From assembly GCF_003337435.1 (NCBI RefSeq), contig NZ_QPJS01000002.1, forward strand, positions 372,001 through 436,000: a stretch of 64,000 nucleotides of DNA, given 5' to 3'. Origin of the DNA: Schleiferia thermophila. Its GTDB lineage: Bacteria; Bacteroidota; Bacteroidia; Flavobacteriales; Schleiferiaceae. The translations under genes were made by a program, and so were the position numbers. The notes under the pieces were generated by a model. The model ran no database searches. It was not told the origin of the DNA and saw only the letters and a list, made by a program, of their open reading frames with translations. Below are positions 1 to 9,509 of this stretch, in pieces; within the stretch, counting starts at the first letter, position 1, and each line of letters begins with the position of its first letter.

Positions 1-43
1 GGCCATGGATTGATATGGGATGGAGTTTTTGCGGCTGGTGTAT

Positions 44-161
44 TGCGTGAGGGATGCGGAGGGCGCCCGCAGGGCGGTGCGGAGCACGGGAGCGAAGCGT
101 ACCCCGGAGCAGCCTGACCCTGCGCGTAAAGGCCGCAAGGCCGGCGCGCAGGGGCACGCCC
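44..161 (+). repeat. Structured dispersed repeat, copy 1
   Basis: A 118-bp GC-rich element nearly identical to the copy at 6381-6505. The first 76 bases differ at a single position. The 3' part folds into a long hairpin: CCCTGCGCG pairs with CGCGCAGGG, and above it sits a short GGCC/GGCC stem closed by a GCAA tetraloop. The ends, GCGTG (45-49) and CACGC (155-159), can pair and close the element. The two copies differ in ways that keep the pairing, so the fold is probably selected. I cannot assign it to a known RNA or repeat family. It lies just beyond the clpB terminator, on the opposite strand. Confidence 0.85.
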
Positions 162-164
162 TAA

Positions 165-205
165 GAAAAAAAAATCCCCGCCCTTGGGGGTAAGGACGGG
201 GGATT
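165..205 (-). terminator. Rho-independent terminator of clpB
   Basis: Read on the minus strand, a GC-rich hairpin (arms AATCCCC and GGGGATT, with an inner imperfect stem) is followed directly by a run of T residues. It lies about 20 bases past the clpB stop codon. Confidence 0.75.
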
Positions 206-224
206 GGGTGCTGGGTGTATGGGA

Positions 225-2834
225 TTATTCTTCTGTGATTTCCGGGACTTCGATATTGGTGAAGGTGAAGTCCCGGCCGTCGTGGTCGAGCAGTATGACG
301 CTTTCGGGGGTGAGGCGGCCGGAGAGGATTTCTTTGGAGAGTTGGTTGAGGACTAGTTTTTGGATGAGTCGCTTGACGGGCCGGGCGCCAAATTGGGGGT
401 CGTAACCGGCTTCGGCGAGGTAGCGAATGGCTTCGTCGGTGTATTCGAGGGTGATGTTTTGGGATTCGAGTAGTTTTTTGACTTCGTTGAGACGCAGGCG
501 CACGATATCGTTCATCTGTTCGCTGCTGAGCGGGGCGAACATAATGACTTCGTCGATGCGGTTGAGGAATTCCGGGCGGATGCTTCGCTTGAGAAGGGCG
601 AATACTTCATCGCGGAGGGATTCGAGGATTTGCTCGCGGGAGCTGCTGTTGATTTCTTCGAGGCGTTCCTGGATGAGGTGGGAGCCTATGTTGGAGGTCA
701 TTATGATGATGGTGTTTTTAAAGTTGACGGTGCGGCCTTTGGCGTCGGTGAGCCGGCCGTCGTCAAGTACCTGGAGGAGTATGTTGAAGACATCTGGGTG
801 GGCTTTTTCGATTTCGTCGAGCAGGACGATGCTGTAGGGGCGGTGGCGTATGGCTTCGGTGAGTTGTCCGCCTTCGTCGTAGCCTACGTATCCCGGGGGC
901 GCGCCGATGAGACGGCTGACGGTGTGCCGTTCTTGGTATTCGCTCATGTCGATGCGGACCATGGCTTTTTCGTCGTTGAAGAGGACTTCGGCCAGGGCGC
1001 GGGCGAGCTCGGTTTTACCGACGCCGGTGGTTCCGAGGAAGATGAAGGAGCCGATGGGTCGTCTGGGGTCCTGTAGGCCGGCGCGGCTGCGACGAATGGC
1101 GTCGGCGACGGCAGCAATGGCTTCATCCTGACCGACGACGCGTTTGTGGAGTTCTTCTTCGAGGCGAAGGAGTTTTTCGCGTTCGCTTTCGAGCATTTTG
1201 GAGACGGGGATTCCGGTCCAGCGGGATACGACTTCGGCGATTTCCTGGGCGTCGACTTCTTCTTTGATGAAGCGGTTGCCTTGGGTGTTGAGTTGTCGTT
1301 CGGCTTCTTTGAGTTGGTTTTCGACTTCTTTGATGCGGCCATAGCGGATTTCGGCTACGCGGCCGTAGTCACCGGCGCGTTCGGCAGCTTCAGCCTGGAT
1401 GCGGAGGTCTTCGAGTTGTTTTTTGAGGGATTGCAGGTGTTCGATGGCTTCTTTTTCGCGTAGCCAAGCGGCATTGAGGGCGGAACGTTTTTCGTTGAGT
1501 TCGGCGAGTTCTTCGCGGATGAGAGCGATGCGTTTTTCGTCGTTTTCGCGTTTCATGGCTTCGAGCTCGATTTCGAGCTGTCGTATTTTGCGGTCGAGGT
1601 CGTCGATTTCTTCGGGTTTGCTGTTGATTTGCATGCGGAGGCGAGAGGCGGCTTCGTCCATGAGGTCGATGGCCTTATCGGGGAGGAAGCGGTCGGTGAT
1701 GTAGCGGGTGGAGAGTTCTACGGCGGCTACGATGGCTTCGTCTTTGATGCGGACTTTGTGGTGCATTTCGTAGCGGTCTTTGATGCCTCTCAGGATGGCG
1801 ATAGCGTCTTCCGGCTGTGGTTCGTCGACGAGTACTTTTTGGAATCGGCGTTCGAGGGCTTTGTCTTTTTCGAAATATTTTTGGTATTCGCCTAGTGTGG
1901 TGGCGCCGATGGCTCTGAGCTCACCGCGAGCGAGGGCTGGTTTGAGGATGTTGGCAGCGTCCATAGCGCCTTCGCCGGCTCCGGCTCCTACGAGGGTGTG
2001 GATTTCGTCGATAAAGAGGACGATTTGGCCATCGCTTTGGGTTACTTCCTTGACTACGGCTTTGAGGCGTTCTTCGAATTCGCCTTTGTATTTGGCGCCG
2101 GCGATGAGGGCGCCCATGTCGAGGGCGTAGATGACTTTGTCTTTCAGGTTTTCGGGCACATCGCCATTGATGATGCGGTGTGCCATTCCTTCTACGATGG
2201 CGGTTTTACCGACGCCGGGCTCTCCGATGAGGATGGGGTTGTTTTTGGTACGTCGAGACAGGATTTGGAGGACGCGTCTGATTTCTTCGTCGCGCCCGAT
2301 TACGGGGTCGAGTTTGTTGTCGCGAGCAAGGGCGTTGAGGTTTTTGGCGTATTTGCTCAGGGCATTGTGGGTATCTTCGATGCTGGCAGAAGTGGCTTTG
2401 GTGCCTCCGCGTATGGTTTGTATGGTGCGCAGGAGGTCTTTTTCGGTGAGGCCTGCATCCTTGAGGATGCGGGAGGCGGTGTCGTTGCTTTTTAGTATGC
2501 CGATTAGCAGGTGTTCGAGGGTGATGTATTCATCGCCCATTTCCTTGGCTGTTTTGGCAGCGTGGTTGAGGGCATCGGAGATGGAACGGCTGAAATAGAC
2601 GTCTCCACCTTGCACGCGGGGCATGCTGTCGAGCGTACGTCTGACGGCTTGTTCTACGGTGTGAACGGGCACGCTCATTTTGGATAGGATAGATTTGGTA
2701 AATCCGCTATCTTCGGCGAGCATGGCCTGGAGAAGGTGAATGTTGTCTATGGCTTGATGGGAGCGCTCAGAAGCGATGTTTCGGGCTTCCTGGAGCACTT
2801 CCTGTGATTTTATGGTGAGGTTGTTGAGATTCAT
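225..2834 (-). CDS. clpB: ATP-dependent chaperone ClpB
   Basis: A Hsp100 disaggregase that works with DnaK to pull proteins out of aggregates in the cytoplasm. The 869-residue product has the full ClpB layout. It begins with the N-terminal Clp_N repeats, followed by the first AAA+ module with Walker A GEPGVGKT near residue 200 and Walker [11 protein letters not shown]. Next comes the long coiled-coil middle domain that separates ClpB from ClpA and ClpC, then the second AAA+ module with [11 protein letters not shown] near residue 600, and a C-terminal D2-small domain. I chose the start at [11 protein letters not shown] because it matches the usual ClpB N-terminus; 15 further residues upstream would be in frame but look unlike the family. 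It is probably a single-gene unit with its own terminator. dnaK lies 10 kb away. Confidence 0.97.
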   Translation of the reverse strand: MNLNNLTIKSQEVLQEARNIASERSHQAIDNIHLLQAMLAEDSGFTKSILSKMSVPVHTVEQAVRRTLDSMPRVQGGDVYFSRSISDALNHAAKTAKEMGDEYITLEHLLIGILKSNDTASRILKDAGLTEKDLLRTIQTIRGGTKATSASIEDTHNALSKYAKNLNALARDNKLDPVIGRDEEIRRVLQILSRRTKNNPILIGEPGVGKTAIVEGMAHRIINGDVPENLKDKVIYALDMGALIAGAKYKGEFEERLKAVVKEVTQSDGQIVLFIDEIHTLVGAGAGEGAMDAANILKPALARGELRAIGATTLGEYQKYFEKDKALERRFQKVLVDEPQPEDAIAILRGIKDRYEMHHKVRIKDEAIVAAVELSTRYITDRFLPDKAIDLMDEAASRLRMQINSKPEEIDDLDRKIRQLEIELEAMKRENDEKRIALIREELAELNEKRSALNAAWLREKEAIEHLQSLKKQLEDLRIQAEAAERAGDYGRVAEIRYGRIKEVENQLKEAERQLNTQGNRFIKEEVDAQEIAEVVSRWTGIPVSKMLESEREKLLRLEEELHKRVVGQDEAIAAVADAIRRSRAGLQDPRRPIGSFIFLGTTGVGKTELARALAEVLFNDEKAMVRIDMSEYQERHTVSRLIGAPPGYVGYDEGGQLTEAIRHRPYSIVLLDEIEKAHPDVFNILLQVLDDGRLTDAKGRTVNFKNTIIIMTSNIGSHLIQERLEEINSSSREQILESLRDEVFALLKRSIRPEFLNRIDEVIMFAPLSSEQMNDIVRLRLNEVKKLLESQNITLEYTDEAIRYLAEAGYDPQFGARPVKRLIQKLVLNQLSKEILSGRLTPESVILLDHDGRDFTFTNIEVPEITEE

Positions 2835-3150
2835 ATCGTGGAAATTTTGTTGAAAACTTATTAACAACAATCTACCCAACTTTTTTCTAGCGCCAAAATG
2901 TCGGGGGTTGAGCAGTTTTGAGTTTTATTTCGGTAAAAATGGCAGTGTAAAGGTGGGTTTTCGCCATCAACCTGGAGAGATGAGCCAATGGTCAGCAGTG
3001 AAGTGGCTAAGGATTGGGTTAGCTGCCGATAATACAGCAGGTGTCGCGGAAAGGAGTTTCCTGAAGCGGGTGGAACGGTAAACTGCTGGCTGGCGTGATT
3101 CTAAGGCTGGTGGTTTGAGGTCGGTGTCACAAGGTGTCTTACTTAAATGG
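2835..3150. other. Intergenic region between clpB and nnr
   Basis: These 316 bases hold no credible gene. They must contain the clpB promoter, since nnr is transcribed towards clpB, but I see no clear -7 box. An imperfect inverted repeat, TTGTTG...CAACAA, lies about 20 bases upstream of the clpB start (around 2850-2873). I see no clear terminator for nnr. Confidence 0.5.
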
Positions 3151-4653
3151 TCAGGTGGAAGAAGATAGTTGGTGAAAAGCCTGGTGGAGGTGGTTGATAA
3201 TATCGCCGGCAATGAGCGATTCAGGACTATTGAGACGCAGCAGTGCAGCATCGCCGGCGGCTCCGTGAAGCCAAACGCCCAGACGGGCAGCCTGTGCCAC
3301 GGGATATCCGGCGGCCAGCAGGGCGAGCAATACTCCGGTGAGTACATCGCCTGAGCCGGCTGTGGCCATGCCGTGATTTCCACTGTTGTTGAACCAGACG
3401 ATTCCTTCCGGGGTGTATATTCGGGTGAAACGCCCTTTGAAGGCTATGACGGTTTTTGAAGATTGGCTGAATTTGAGGAGGTTTTGATGGAATTCAAAGG
3501 GTTTAGCCTGGCCAAAAAGTCTGAGGGCTTCTTTGGGATGAGGGGTGATGAGATGGTTGGGGCCAAGTCTGTGAAGCCAGCGATGCTTGGCAATGAGGTT
3601 GAGCGCATCGGCGTCCAAAACAGTGGGAATGGGGTATTCCAGTATTTCATTGAGCAATTCAGCGGAGGCCTGGGAGGTGCCCAGGCCCGGACCGATGGCT
3701 ATGGCATCCGGTTCAAGGGATGAGACCAGGTCGGGTAAATCAGTTTCATTGAGGTCAAGGGCGATGGCTTCGGGGCGATGGACGGGCAGTGCCTGGGCTG
3801 CCCGCAGTCCACATGCGGTGTAGAGAAGGCCTATACCCGATCTGAGGGCTGCTGAGGAGGCCAGCAGCACTGCACCTGCGGTGTGGCCAATACCTCCAAT
3901 CAGCAGACCGCGGCCGGCCTGGCCTTTGTGCATCCACAGGCTGCGCGGTCTGTAGAGTACTTTTACACTGTCGGCATCTTGTAGGTGGTGTGGAGATTCC
4001 TGTTGGTCGATAAATGAGCTGTCGAGGCCGATGTTAACTATTTTGATTTCGCCTGCCAACTCACCGGTGGGCATCATGAGGAGGGCGAGTTTTGGTAGGT
4101 GGAAAGTGATGGTCAATGAGGCTTTTACGATGGTGTGGAGTGTGTTGTGGTCGTTAGAGTCGGCAAACATGCCGGAGGGGAGGTCAACAGCGGCAACTGG
4201 CACACCGGAGGCGTTTATCTTGCGGACTATATCGGCACTCAGGCCTGTCAGAGGGCGGTTGAGTCCGGAGCCATAGAGTGCATCGATGAGGACGGCATCG
4301 GGTGGAAGCGTGAGGATATCGGTTGTGTGAAGGAGCAGGGGTTGAATGCCGCTTTCCCGGAGTCGTTGTTGGTTGGCGAGGTTGTCGGGGGAGTAGTTGT
4401 CGGAGGGCATCAGGTAGACGGTAACGTTGTTGAGTGGTTTTAGCATGCGTGCTATGGCCAGTCCATCGCCTCCGTTGTTGCCGGGTCCGCAGACGATGAT
4501 GATGGATTTGCGGTGGGAGTATAAGAGGGATTGGAGGAATGTCTCTACCCAGGCTGAGGCTGCTGCTTCCATGAGGTCGATGGAGGCGATGGGGCGGTTT
4601 TGGATGGTGTAGCGGTCAGCTTCTCTGATTTGCTCTGCGGACAATATCTTCAT
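3151..4653 (-). CDS. nnr: Bifunctional NAD(P)H-hydrate epimerase / ADP-dependent dehydratase
   Basis: Repairs hydrated NAD(P)H in the cytoplasm. The N-terminal YjeF_N domain (about residues 1-215) epimerises the hydrate; the C-terminal carbohydrate-kinase-like domain (about 230-500) dehydrates it using ADP or ATP. Visible motifs are GPGNNGGDGL in the epimerase half, GPGLG in the dehydratase half, and the dehydratase signature TAGSGDVLTG near the C-terminus. At 500 residues it is the normal size for the fused form. The start at MKILSAEQIREAD is the conserved N-terminus; an upstream in-frame extension of 48 residues lies inside coaE and is not family-like. The first 38 bases overlap the end of coaE, so the two are probably cotranscribed. 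Confidence 0.95.
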   Translation of the reverse strand: MKILSAEQIREADRYTIQNRPIASIDLMEAAASAWVETFLQSLLYSHRKSIIIVCGPGNNGGDGLAIARMLKPLNNVTVYLMPSDNYSPDNLANQQRLRESGIQPLLLHTTDILTLPPDAVLIDALYGSGLNRPLTGLSADIVRKINASGVPVAAVDLPSGMFADSNDHNTLHTIVKASLTITFHLPKLALLMMPTGELAGEIKIVNIGLDSSFIDQQESPHHLQDADSVKVLYRPRSLWMHKGQAGRGLLIGGIGHTAGAVLLASSAALRSGIGLLYTACGLRAAQALPVHRPEAIALDLNETDLPDLVSSLEPDAIAIGPGLGTSQASAELLNEILEYPIPTVLDADALNLIAKHRWLHRLGPNHLITPHPKEALRLFGQAKPFEFHQNLLKFSQSSKTVIAFKGRFTRIYTPEGIVWFNNSGNHGMATAGSGDVLTGVLLALLAAGYPVAQAARLGVWLHGAAGDAALLRLNSPESLIAGDIINHLHQAFHQLSSST

Positions 4654-5233
4654 GGATGTGGAGGATTTGATGAATGAGTGAGTGGTTTCCGTCGTTGAGT
4701 ATGTTGTAGTCGGCCCATGCCATACGTTGGCTGTCGGTCCATTGGCGTCGGATTCGATTGTGAACTTCTTCGCGGGTGAGGCCGGAGCGCTGCACAACGC
4801 GCTTAACGCGCATTTCTTCGGGGGCTATAACATTGATTATCAGGTCGCATTCGGACGAAGTGCCGGCTTCGAAGAGGATAGCGGCTTCTTTGACGATGTA
4901 GAGTGATTTTTGTCTGGAGTACCAAAGGTGGAAGTGTTTTCTGACGTGGGGGTGAATGATGGAGTTGAGTTTTTGAAGTTTTTCGGGATTGGTAAAGACT
5001 GTTTTGGAGAGATAAGGGCGGTTGAGACCGTCGGTGGTGAGGGCCCGGGTGCCAAATTCGGCGGCTATCTGACTTCTGATATCGGGGTCTGAGTCGGCGA
5101 GGGTACGGGCGTGGTCATCTGCCTGGTAGACAGGTATGCCCAGCCGGGCAAATACGGCAGCTGCAGTGCTTTTACCGCTGCCTATGCCGCCGGTGAGGCC
5201 GACTATGAGAGGTTTTTTATCCGTCGATTGCAT
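4616..5233 (-). CDS. coaE: Dephospho-CoA kinase
   Basis: Catalyses the last step of coenzyme A synthesis, phosphorylation of the 3'-hydroxyl of dephospho-CoA. The P-loop GLTGGIGSGKST lies at residues 12-23, followed by the typical PVYQADDHAR segment; this is the usual CoaE architecture. At 205 residues it is of normal length. It overlaps the upstream YbbR-like gene by 17 bases and the downstream nnr gene by 38, forming a compact three-gene operon. The YbbR-coaE pairing is common in Bacteroidota. Confidence 0.96.
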   Translation of the reverse strand: MQSTDKKPLIVGLTGGIGSGKSTAAAVFARLGIPVYQADDHARTLADSDPDIRSQIAAEFGTRALTTDGLNRPYLSKTVFTNPEKLQKLNSIIHPHVRKHFHLWYSRQKSLYIVKEAAILFEAGTSSECDLIINVIAPEEMRVKRVVQRSGLTREEVHNRIRRQWTDSQRMAWADYNILNDGNHSLIHQILHIHEDIVRRANQRS

Positions 5234-6089
5234 TAATGCCGATGAGTTTGAGGTTTCGTATCCTGCGATTTGTGGTGGATGGTTTGTGATTTACCTGAAA
5301 ATCGCCTTGAGGTGTTTGGATGATTTGTATGCATTGCTGAGCATCGGAGGGATGGTCGTCTACGGGTATTTCCAGGTAGACGTGTGCCAGGTAGCTTTTG
5401 TCGGATATAAGGGTGTGGATGAGGAGATGTGTTGGCTTCCAATGCCCTATTTCAGCGCGAATGGTGATTTTTTTCACGTTGGAGTGGGTGCCTTTGGGAA
5501 GGTATTTTTTTACGGGAAGGGTGAAGGTCTGATGGCGCCGGTCATTTTTCAGGCGGATGGTACCGAGGTGTATTTCATTGAAGTTGGCTCCGTCGGAGGG
5601 TCGGTACAGCAAGGGGATGGAGTCGGGCTCCAGATGCAGGCTGATGAGTTCAAAGGGATGGGGGATGGTGGTATTGACTACCACCGGCACCTTTCGGGCT
5701 GCACTGAACCATGGGCTGAACCACAGGGTGTCGGGATTGATTTTCAGGATGGTAAAGTCAGGGAGCAGGGAAGCAATGTCGTATTTGGTGAGGTACCATT
5801 TTCCTTTGGAGGGGTGGTAGTTGAAGGTATGGAAGTTGACGGTGACGCTGGAGGGGATTTTTTTGTTTTTTTGGGGTTTTACATAGGAAATTTCGATTTG
5901 GAGGTGTGTAGTATCGGATTGGTAGATGCGGGGGAGGTTTTCAATTTCGATTTCGGTATGGGAAGTCGGGATGCTGTCGGTGCCCGGTCGGGTGATTAAA
6001 GCGATCAGGGTAAGCAGCAGGAAGATGATAAAAAACTCTTTGTGCTTGGATAGAAATCGTTGGATATGTTGAATGTTTTTTATTGGCAT
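5217..6089 (-). CDS. YbbR-like domain protein
   Basis: A 290-residue protein with one N-terminal membrane segment (EFFIIFLLLTLIALIT, about residues 18-33), followed by an all-beta extracytoplasmic region with short repeating segments, consistent with YbbR domains. The call rests partly on position: a YbbR-like gene directly before coaE is a recurrent Bacteroidota arrangement. In Firmicutes, YbbR proteins (CdaR) regulate diadenylate cyclase; no cyclase gene lies nearby, so the role here is unknown. The start at MPIKNIQHIQRF is my choice; an upstream in-frame ATG at 6146 would add 19 residues. It probably heads the YbbR-coaE-nnr operon. A near-match to the -7 box (CAAAGGTC read on plus, 6124-6131) lies just upstream. 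Confidence 0.7.
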   Translation of the reverse strand: MPIKNIQHIQRFLSKHKEFFIIFLLLTLIALITRPGTDSIPTSHTEIEIENLPRIYQSDTTHLQIEISYVKPQKNKKIPSSVTVNFHTFNYHPSKGKWYLTKYDIASLLPDFTILKINPDTLWFSPWFSAARKVPVVVNTTIPHPFELISLHLEPDSIPLLYRPSDGANFNEIHLGTIRLKNDRRHQTFTLPVKKYLPKGTHSNVKKITIRAEIGHWKPTHLLIHTLISDKSYLAHVYLEIPVDDHPSDAQQCIQIIQTPQGDFQVNHKPSTTNRRIRNLKLIGINAIDG

Positions 6090-6613
6090 ACGATGGGTTG
6101 TGGTCACCTTGAACTGACAGAGACAAAGGTCTGAAAGAAGAGACATATTGCAACAGGGTGTTTTGCAAGTCTGGTGGTACGGTGTGGAGGTATGGATGCT
6201 GTTGGTTTGGGTGATGTGGAAGTGTAGTATGTTTTTATGGAAAAATATGGGGCAGTGAATGGGATTGGAGGGGTGCTGAGGGGTATGGTGAGCTTAGTGG
6301 GGTGTGTTGCTAGGGTGATTTGCTTTAGGAGTATTTGACGATAAGGAGTATCGATATAGAGGGTCCATACAGAGGAGCTGTGCGTGAGGGATGCGGAGGG
6401 CGCCCGCAGGGCGGTGCGGAGCACGGGAGCGAAGCGTACCCCGGAGCAGCCCGACCCCGCGCGGTAAGGCCTCTGTTTCAGAGGCCGGCGCGCGGGGGCA
6501 CGCCCAAGGAATAAAAAATATTTTGGAAATTGACGGAATCCTATGGGTGTGGAAAATTGATTTTTGAGGGATGGGATCATGGGAGGTTTCTTTGCAGAAA
6601 CAAGTGTGTGGTG
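6090..6613. other. Divergent intergenic region between the YbbR-like gene and pgi
   Basis: 524 bases between divergently transcribed genes. The only strong content is the second copy of the structured repeat at 6381-6505. The rest is G- and T-rich on the plus strand and shows no convincing coding signal. ORFs on the minus strand here have no recognisable product. Promoters for both flanking genes must lie here; I see no perfect -7 box for pgi. Confidence 0.5.
6381..6505 (+). repeat. Structured dispersed repeat, copy 2
   Basis: A 125-bp copy of the element at 44-161. It is 7 bases longer because the apical hairpin is extended: GGCCTCTG-TTT-CAGAGGCC replaces GGCC-GCAA-GGCC. In the lower stem, CCCCGCGCG pairs with CGCGCGGGG, a T-A to C-G compensatory change relative to copy 1. 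The closing GCGTG/CACGC helix is kept. It ends 108 bases before the pgi start, on the same strand, so it could be in the pgi leader if transcription begins upstream of it. Confidence 0.85.
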
Positions 6614-8269
6614 ATGAAAAACGTAAATCCTACAGAAACACAGGCGTGGAGAGCGCTGGAGCGACATGCCAAAGAGGCGGAGGGCTGGAGATTAAAGGAG
6701 CTTTTTAAGGCTGACGATCAGCGATTTAGAAAATTCAGTATTGAATGGGAGGGTTGGTTGGTGGATTTTTCGAAGAATCTGGTGACGGAGCGCACGCTGG
6801 GATTGCTGGAAGAGTTATTTGAGGTGTGTGGCTGGAGGGAGGCCATCGATGCGCAGTTTGGGGGTGAACTGATTAACAGGACGGAAAAACGCGCGGTGTT
6901 TCATACGGCGCTTCGCAATCATTGGGGTGAGAGGCCGTCGGTGACCGGGGGGAGGGATGTGCGGGGTGATGTGAGAGCTGTGCTGGAGAAGATGCGTTCT
7001 TTCAGTGATAAGGTGCGCAGCGATGACTGGAAAGGATACAGCGGCAAGGCCATAACAGATGTGGTAAACATTGGAATCGGGGGCTCTGACCTGGGGCCGC
7101 TGATGGTGACCGAGGCACTGAAAGCCTATGGGCACCCAAGGCTGAGGTTTCACTTTGTATCAAATGTGGATGGTGCCCATATCTGGGAAACCTTAAAAAA
7201 AGTGGATGCTGAGACGACAATTTTTATAGTGGCATCCAAGACGTTTACAACACAGGAGACGATGGCCAATGCGCATACGGCCAGGAGGTGGTTTTTTGAC
7301 CAGGGGGGCAAGCCGGAGGATGTAGCCAGGCACTTTATGGCCGTATCGACCAACGGGGAGAAGGTGAGAGAATTTGGGATTGATGTGGAGAATATGTTTG
7401 AGTTTTGGGATTGGGTAGGAGGGAGGTTTTCGGTGTGGAGTGCCATCGGGCTGCCGGTAATGATACGTGTCGGATATGAACGGTTTATGGAATTTTTGTA
7501 CGGGGCGTGGCTGGTGGATGAGCATTTGCTCAAGGCGCCTTTCCGGCAGAACATTCCGGCTATGATGGCTGCTATCGGGATTTGGTATGTGAATTTTCTT
7601 GGGGCTGAAACGGAGGCGATACTGCCCTATGACCAATATCTGAGCAGGTTTCCGGCCTATTTTCAGCAAGGTAATATGGAGAGCAACGGAAAGTCCGTAG
7701 ACCGGAATGGCAAACTGGTGAAGTATAAAACAGGTCCTATTGTGTGGGGTGAGCCGGGGACCAATGGTCAGCATGCTTTTTTTCAGATTCTGCATCAAGG
7801 GACGCGTCTGGTACCATGTGATTTTCTGGCGGGGATAAAGCCCGTAGCGCCGTATAAAGACCACCATGAGAAGCTGCTGGCCAATTTTTTTGCCCAAACG
7901 GAGGCTTTGATGATAGGGAAAAGCCGCGAGGAAGTGGTGGAGGAGCTGAAAGCATCGGGGGCCTCGGCGGAGGATATTGAGTTTTTGGCTCCTTTTAAGG
8001 TTTTTGAGGGGAATAAGCCAACCACGAGTATCTTATATCCGCAGTTGACCCCGCAGACTTTAGGGAGTTTGATTGCGATGTATGAGCACAAAATCTTTTT
8101 GCAGGGGGTGGTATGGAATATTTATTCTTACGACCAGTGGGGAGTGGAGCTTGGAAAGCAACTGGCCAACAGGATATTGCCGGAGCTGGAGGAGGGCAAG
8201 ATACGTCTGCAGCACGATGGCTCTACGACGGGATTGATTGAATTTTATCTCAAGGCACGTGAAAAATAA
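6614..8269 (+). CDS. pgi: Glucose-6-phosphate isomerase
   Basis: Interconverts glucose 6-phosphate and fructose 6-phosphate in glycolysis and gluconeogenesis. The 551-residue product matches the size of the long (E. coli-type) PGI. Both family signatures are present: [12 protein letters not shown] mid-protein and [13 protein letters not shown] near the C-terminus, plus the [10 protein letters not shown] active-site segment. I chose the ATG at 6614 ([12 protein letters not shown]); the 28-residue upstream extension is not PGI-like. It stands alone, with the structured repeat upstream and ompH 76 bases downstream on its own promoter. The gene is GC-rich and strongly G-biased on its coding strand compared with genes further into the window. 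Confidence 0.97.
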   Translation: MKNVNPTETQAWRALERHAKEAEGWRLKELFKADDQRFRKFSIEWEGWLVDFSKNLVTERTLGLLEELFEVCGWREAIDAQFGGELINRTEKRAVFHTALRNHWGERPSVTGGRDVRGDVRAVLEKMRSFSDKVRSDDWKGYSGKAITDVVNIGIGGSDLGPLMVTEALKAYGHPRLRFHFVSNVDGAHIWETLKKVDAETTIFIVASKTFTTQETMANAHTARRWFFDQGGKPEDVARHFMAVSTNGEKVREFGIDVENMFEFWDWVGGRFSVWSAIGLPVMIRVGYERFMEFLYGAWLVDEHLLKAPFRQNIPAMMAAIGIWYVNFLGAETEAILPYDQYLSRFPAYFQQGNMESNGKSVDRNGKLVKYKTGPIVWGEPGTNGQHAFFQILHQGTRLVPCDFLAGIKPVAPYKDHHEKLLANFFAQTEALMIGKSREEVVEELKASGASAEDIEFLAPFKVFEGNKPTTSILYPQLTPQTLGSLIAMYEHKIFLQGVVWNIYSYDQWGVELGKQLANRILPELEEGKIRLQHDGSTTGLIEFYLKAREK

Positions 8270-8303
8270 AAATTTTTTCAAGAGCAGCAGAAATGAGATT
8301 TTG

Positions 8304-8311
8304 TAGGTTTG
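8304..8311 (+). promoter_or_regulatory. Bacteroidota -7 promoter box upstream of the OmpH/Skp gene
   Basis: TAGGTTTG matches the TAnnTTTG -7 consensus of the Bacteroidota primary sigma factor exactly. It lies 34 bases upstream of the ATG at 8346. No clear -33 TTTG is visible. Confidence 0.5.
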
Positions 8312-8345
8312 CGCGATTTTTTTCAAAAACGAAACCGGACAACTG

Positions 8346-8972
8346 ATGGACAACGTATTTAAGGCAATCAGCATAGTGGCTTTAGGTGGAGTGATACTCT
8401 TGTTTGCTTTGCAAAACAGGGGCCCTAGGAGCCAAGAGGCTGCGGACGAACCGAAAACCGCTGCCATCCTGCAAAAAGATGTACAGATGAATGGCGAAAT
8501 AATCGGCCTCAGGGTGGCTTATGTACGAATGGATTCACTGGTGGCCAATTATGAGCATCATAAAGAGCTCAAAAAACAACTTGAGCAGAAGTACAAGTCT
8601 TTGGAGGCTGATATGGCACGCAGGACTAAAATTTTTGAAGAAAACTACAGAGAACTGGAAAAAGAAGCTAAGAATCTAAGCCCGCGAGAGCTGCAGGCTG
8701 CAGAAGCGGACCTGATGAATAAGCAGCAGGAACTGATACGGTACAGAGATGCGCGTGCACAGGAATTGCTGGCCGAGGAGGCTAAGCTGAATGCCATCAT
8801 CAAAAAGGACCTGGACGAGGTGGTGGATCAGCTGGCGAAAGAGGCCGGCTTAGACCTGGTGCTTACCTATGATGCTGCAGGTACCATTCTCTATGGAAAG
8901 GCAGATTTTGACATCACCGATGAGGTGGTTAAAAGATTAAATCAGCGGTACACTTCAGGACAACAGAAGTAA
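8346..8972 (+). CDS. OmpH/Skp-family periplasmic chaperone
   Basis: A 208-residue protein with an N-terminal membrane or signal segment (about residues 7-22, VALGGVILLFALQ), then a short linker and an OmpH/Skp domain. The domain has the strand VAYVRMDSLV, a long charged helical hairpin (about residues 70-155, rich in E, K, L and Q), and the closing strand LDLVLTYDAAGTILYG. Skp proteins bind unfolded outer-membrane proteins in the periplasm and deliver them for assembly. The N-terminus lacks an obvious signal peptidase site, so it may be membrane-anchored. The typical omp85/bamA neighbour is not here. Confidence 0.85.
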   Translation: MDNVFKAISIVALGGVILLFALQNRGPRSQEAADEPKTAAILQKDVQMNGEIIGLRVAYVRMDSLVANYEHHKELKKQLEQKYKSLEADMARRTKIFEENYRELEKEAKNLSPRELQAAEADLMNKQQELIRYRDARAQELLAEEAKLNAIIKKDLDEVVDQLAKEAGLDLVLTYDAAGTILYGKADFDITDEVVKRLNQRYTSGQQK

Positions 8973-8978
8973 AAATTT

Positions 8979-8986
8979 TACTTTTG
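8979..8986 (+). promoter_or_regulatory. -7 promoter box upstream of the small lipoprotein gene
   Basis: TACTTTTG fits TAnnTTTG exactly and lies 20 bases before the GTG at 9007. It begins 6 bases past the ompH stop codon. Confidence 0.5.
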
Positions 8987-9006
8987 CAATCTGAAAAGGC
9001 AGTTTG

Positions 9007-9411
9007 GTGAGAAAGACCCTCTTACTTCTGACACTTTCTACCTCCTTTGCGCTGTTAAGCTGCGAAAGGGATGATTTTGATATCAACGATCCAAGGCTCA
9101 ACTATACCGGTACATGGGATGTAAAAGAAACCGAAGGGGATTTTGCTCCCCAGTCATACACGGTGACCATAGATTTGGGAGAGTTGGCCAATAACCTCAT
9201 CATCAGAGGCTTGTATGCTCAGGGGCCCAATTTTACGACCACAGCACTGGTGAGTGGCAGAAGTTTGGAAATTCCGGTACAGACCCGTACCGGCCTGACT
9301 CTATCAGGTTCTGGTACGGCTAATCAGAATTATACGGTAATAAGCCTTCAGTTTAGCGTAAACGACGGAAGCTCTACAGATAATGTGAAAGCTGAATTGA
9401 AGAAACGCTAG
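9007..9411 (+). CDS. Putative small lipoprotein
   Basis: A 134-residue protein with a lipoprotein signal peptide: a KT n-region, hydrophobic core LLLLTLSTSFALL, and lipobox LLSC with Cys near residue 19. The mature part begins ERDDFDIND, acidic as is common for surface-exposed Bacteroidota lipoproteins. It contains GTWDV, suggesting a lipocalin-like or immunoglobulin-like beta fold. I do not recognise the family beyond that. There is no ATG: the start must be GTG (9007) or the adjacent TTG (9004). The gene is monocistronic, with its own promoter box and a strong downstream terminator. Confidence 0.75.
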   Translation: MRKTLLLLTLSTSFALLSCERDDFDINDPRLNYTGTWDVKETEGDFAPQSYTVTIDLGELANNLIIRGLYAQGPNFTTTALVSGRSLEIPVQTRTGLTLSGSGTANQNYTVISLQFSVNDGSSTDNVKAELKKR

Positions 9412-9412
9412 T

Positions 9413-9473
9413 GCCCCGGAGATATTTCGGGGCAAAAGCCGGATGTTCCTGATGGGAATTTCCGGCTTTTTTA
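9413..9473 (+). terminator. Terminator after the lipoprotein gene (double hairpin)
   Basis: A first hairpin (GCCCCG/CGGGGC, 9413-9433) is followed by a second (AAAGCCGGA/TTCCGGCTTT, from 9434) ending in a run of T. The second is a standard intrinsic terminator. Confidence 0.85.
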
Positions 9474-9509
9474 TTCCGAGTAAAATTTGAGAAATCTAAT
9501 CATAAACCA

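Noticed and set aside
630-2598. Several long open frames opposite clpB, including one of 165 residues
   Set aside because: They are shadow frames of clpB produced by its GC-rich codon use. The frames have no start-site context or recognisable domains, and the clpB protein is intact.
6104-6667. A 187-residue minus-strand frame across the pgi 5' end and the repeat
   Set aside because: It runs through the structured repeat and has basic, low-complexity composition with no recognised domain. It overlaps pgi, which is certain.
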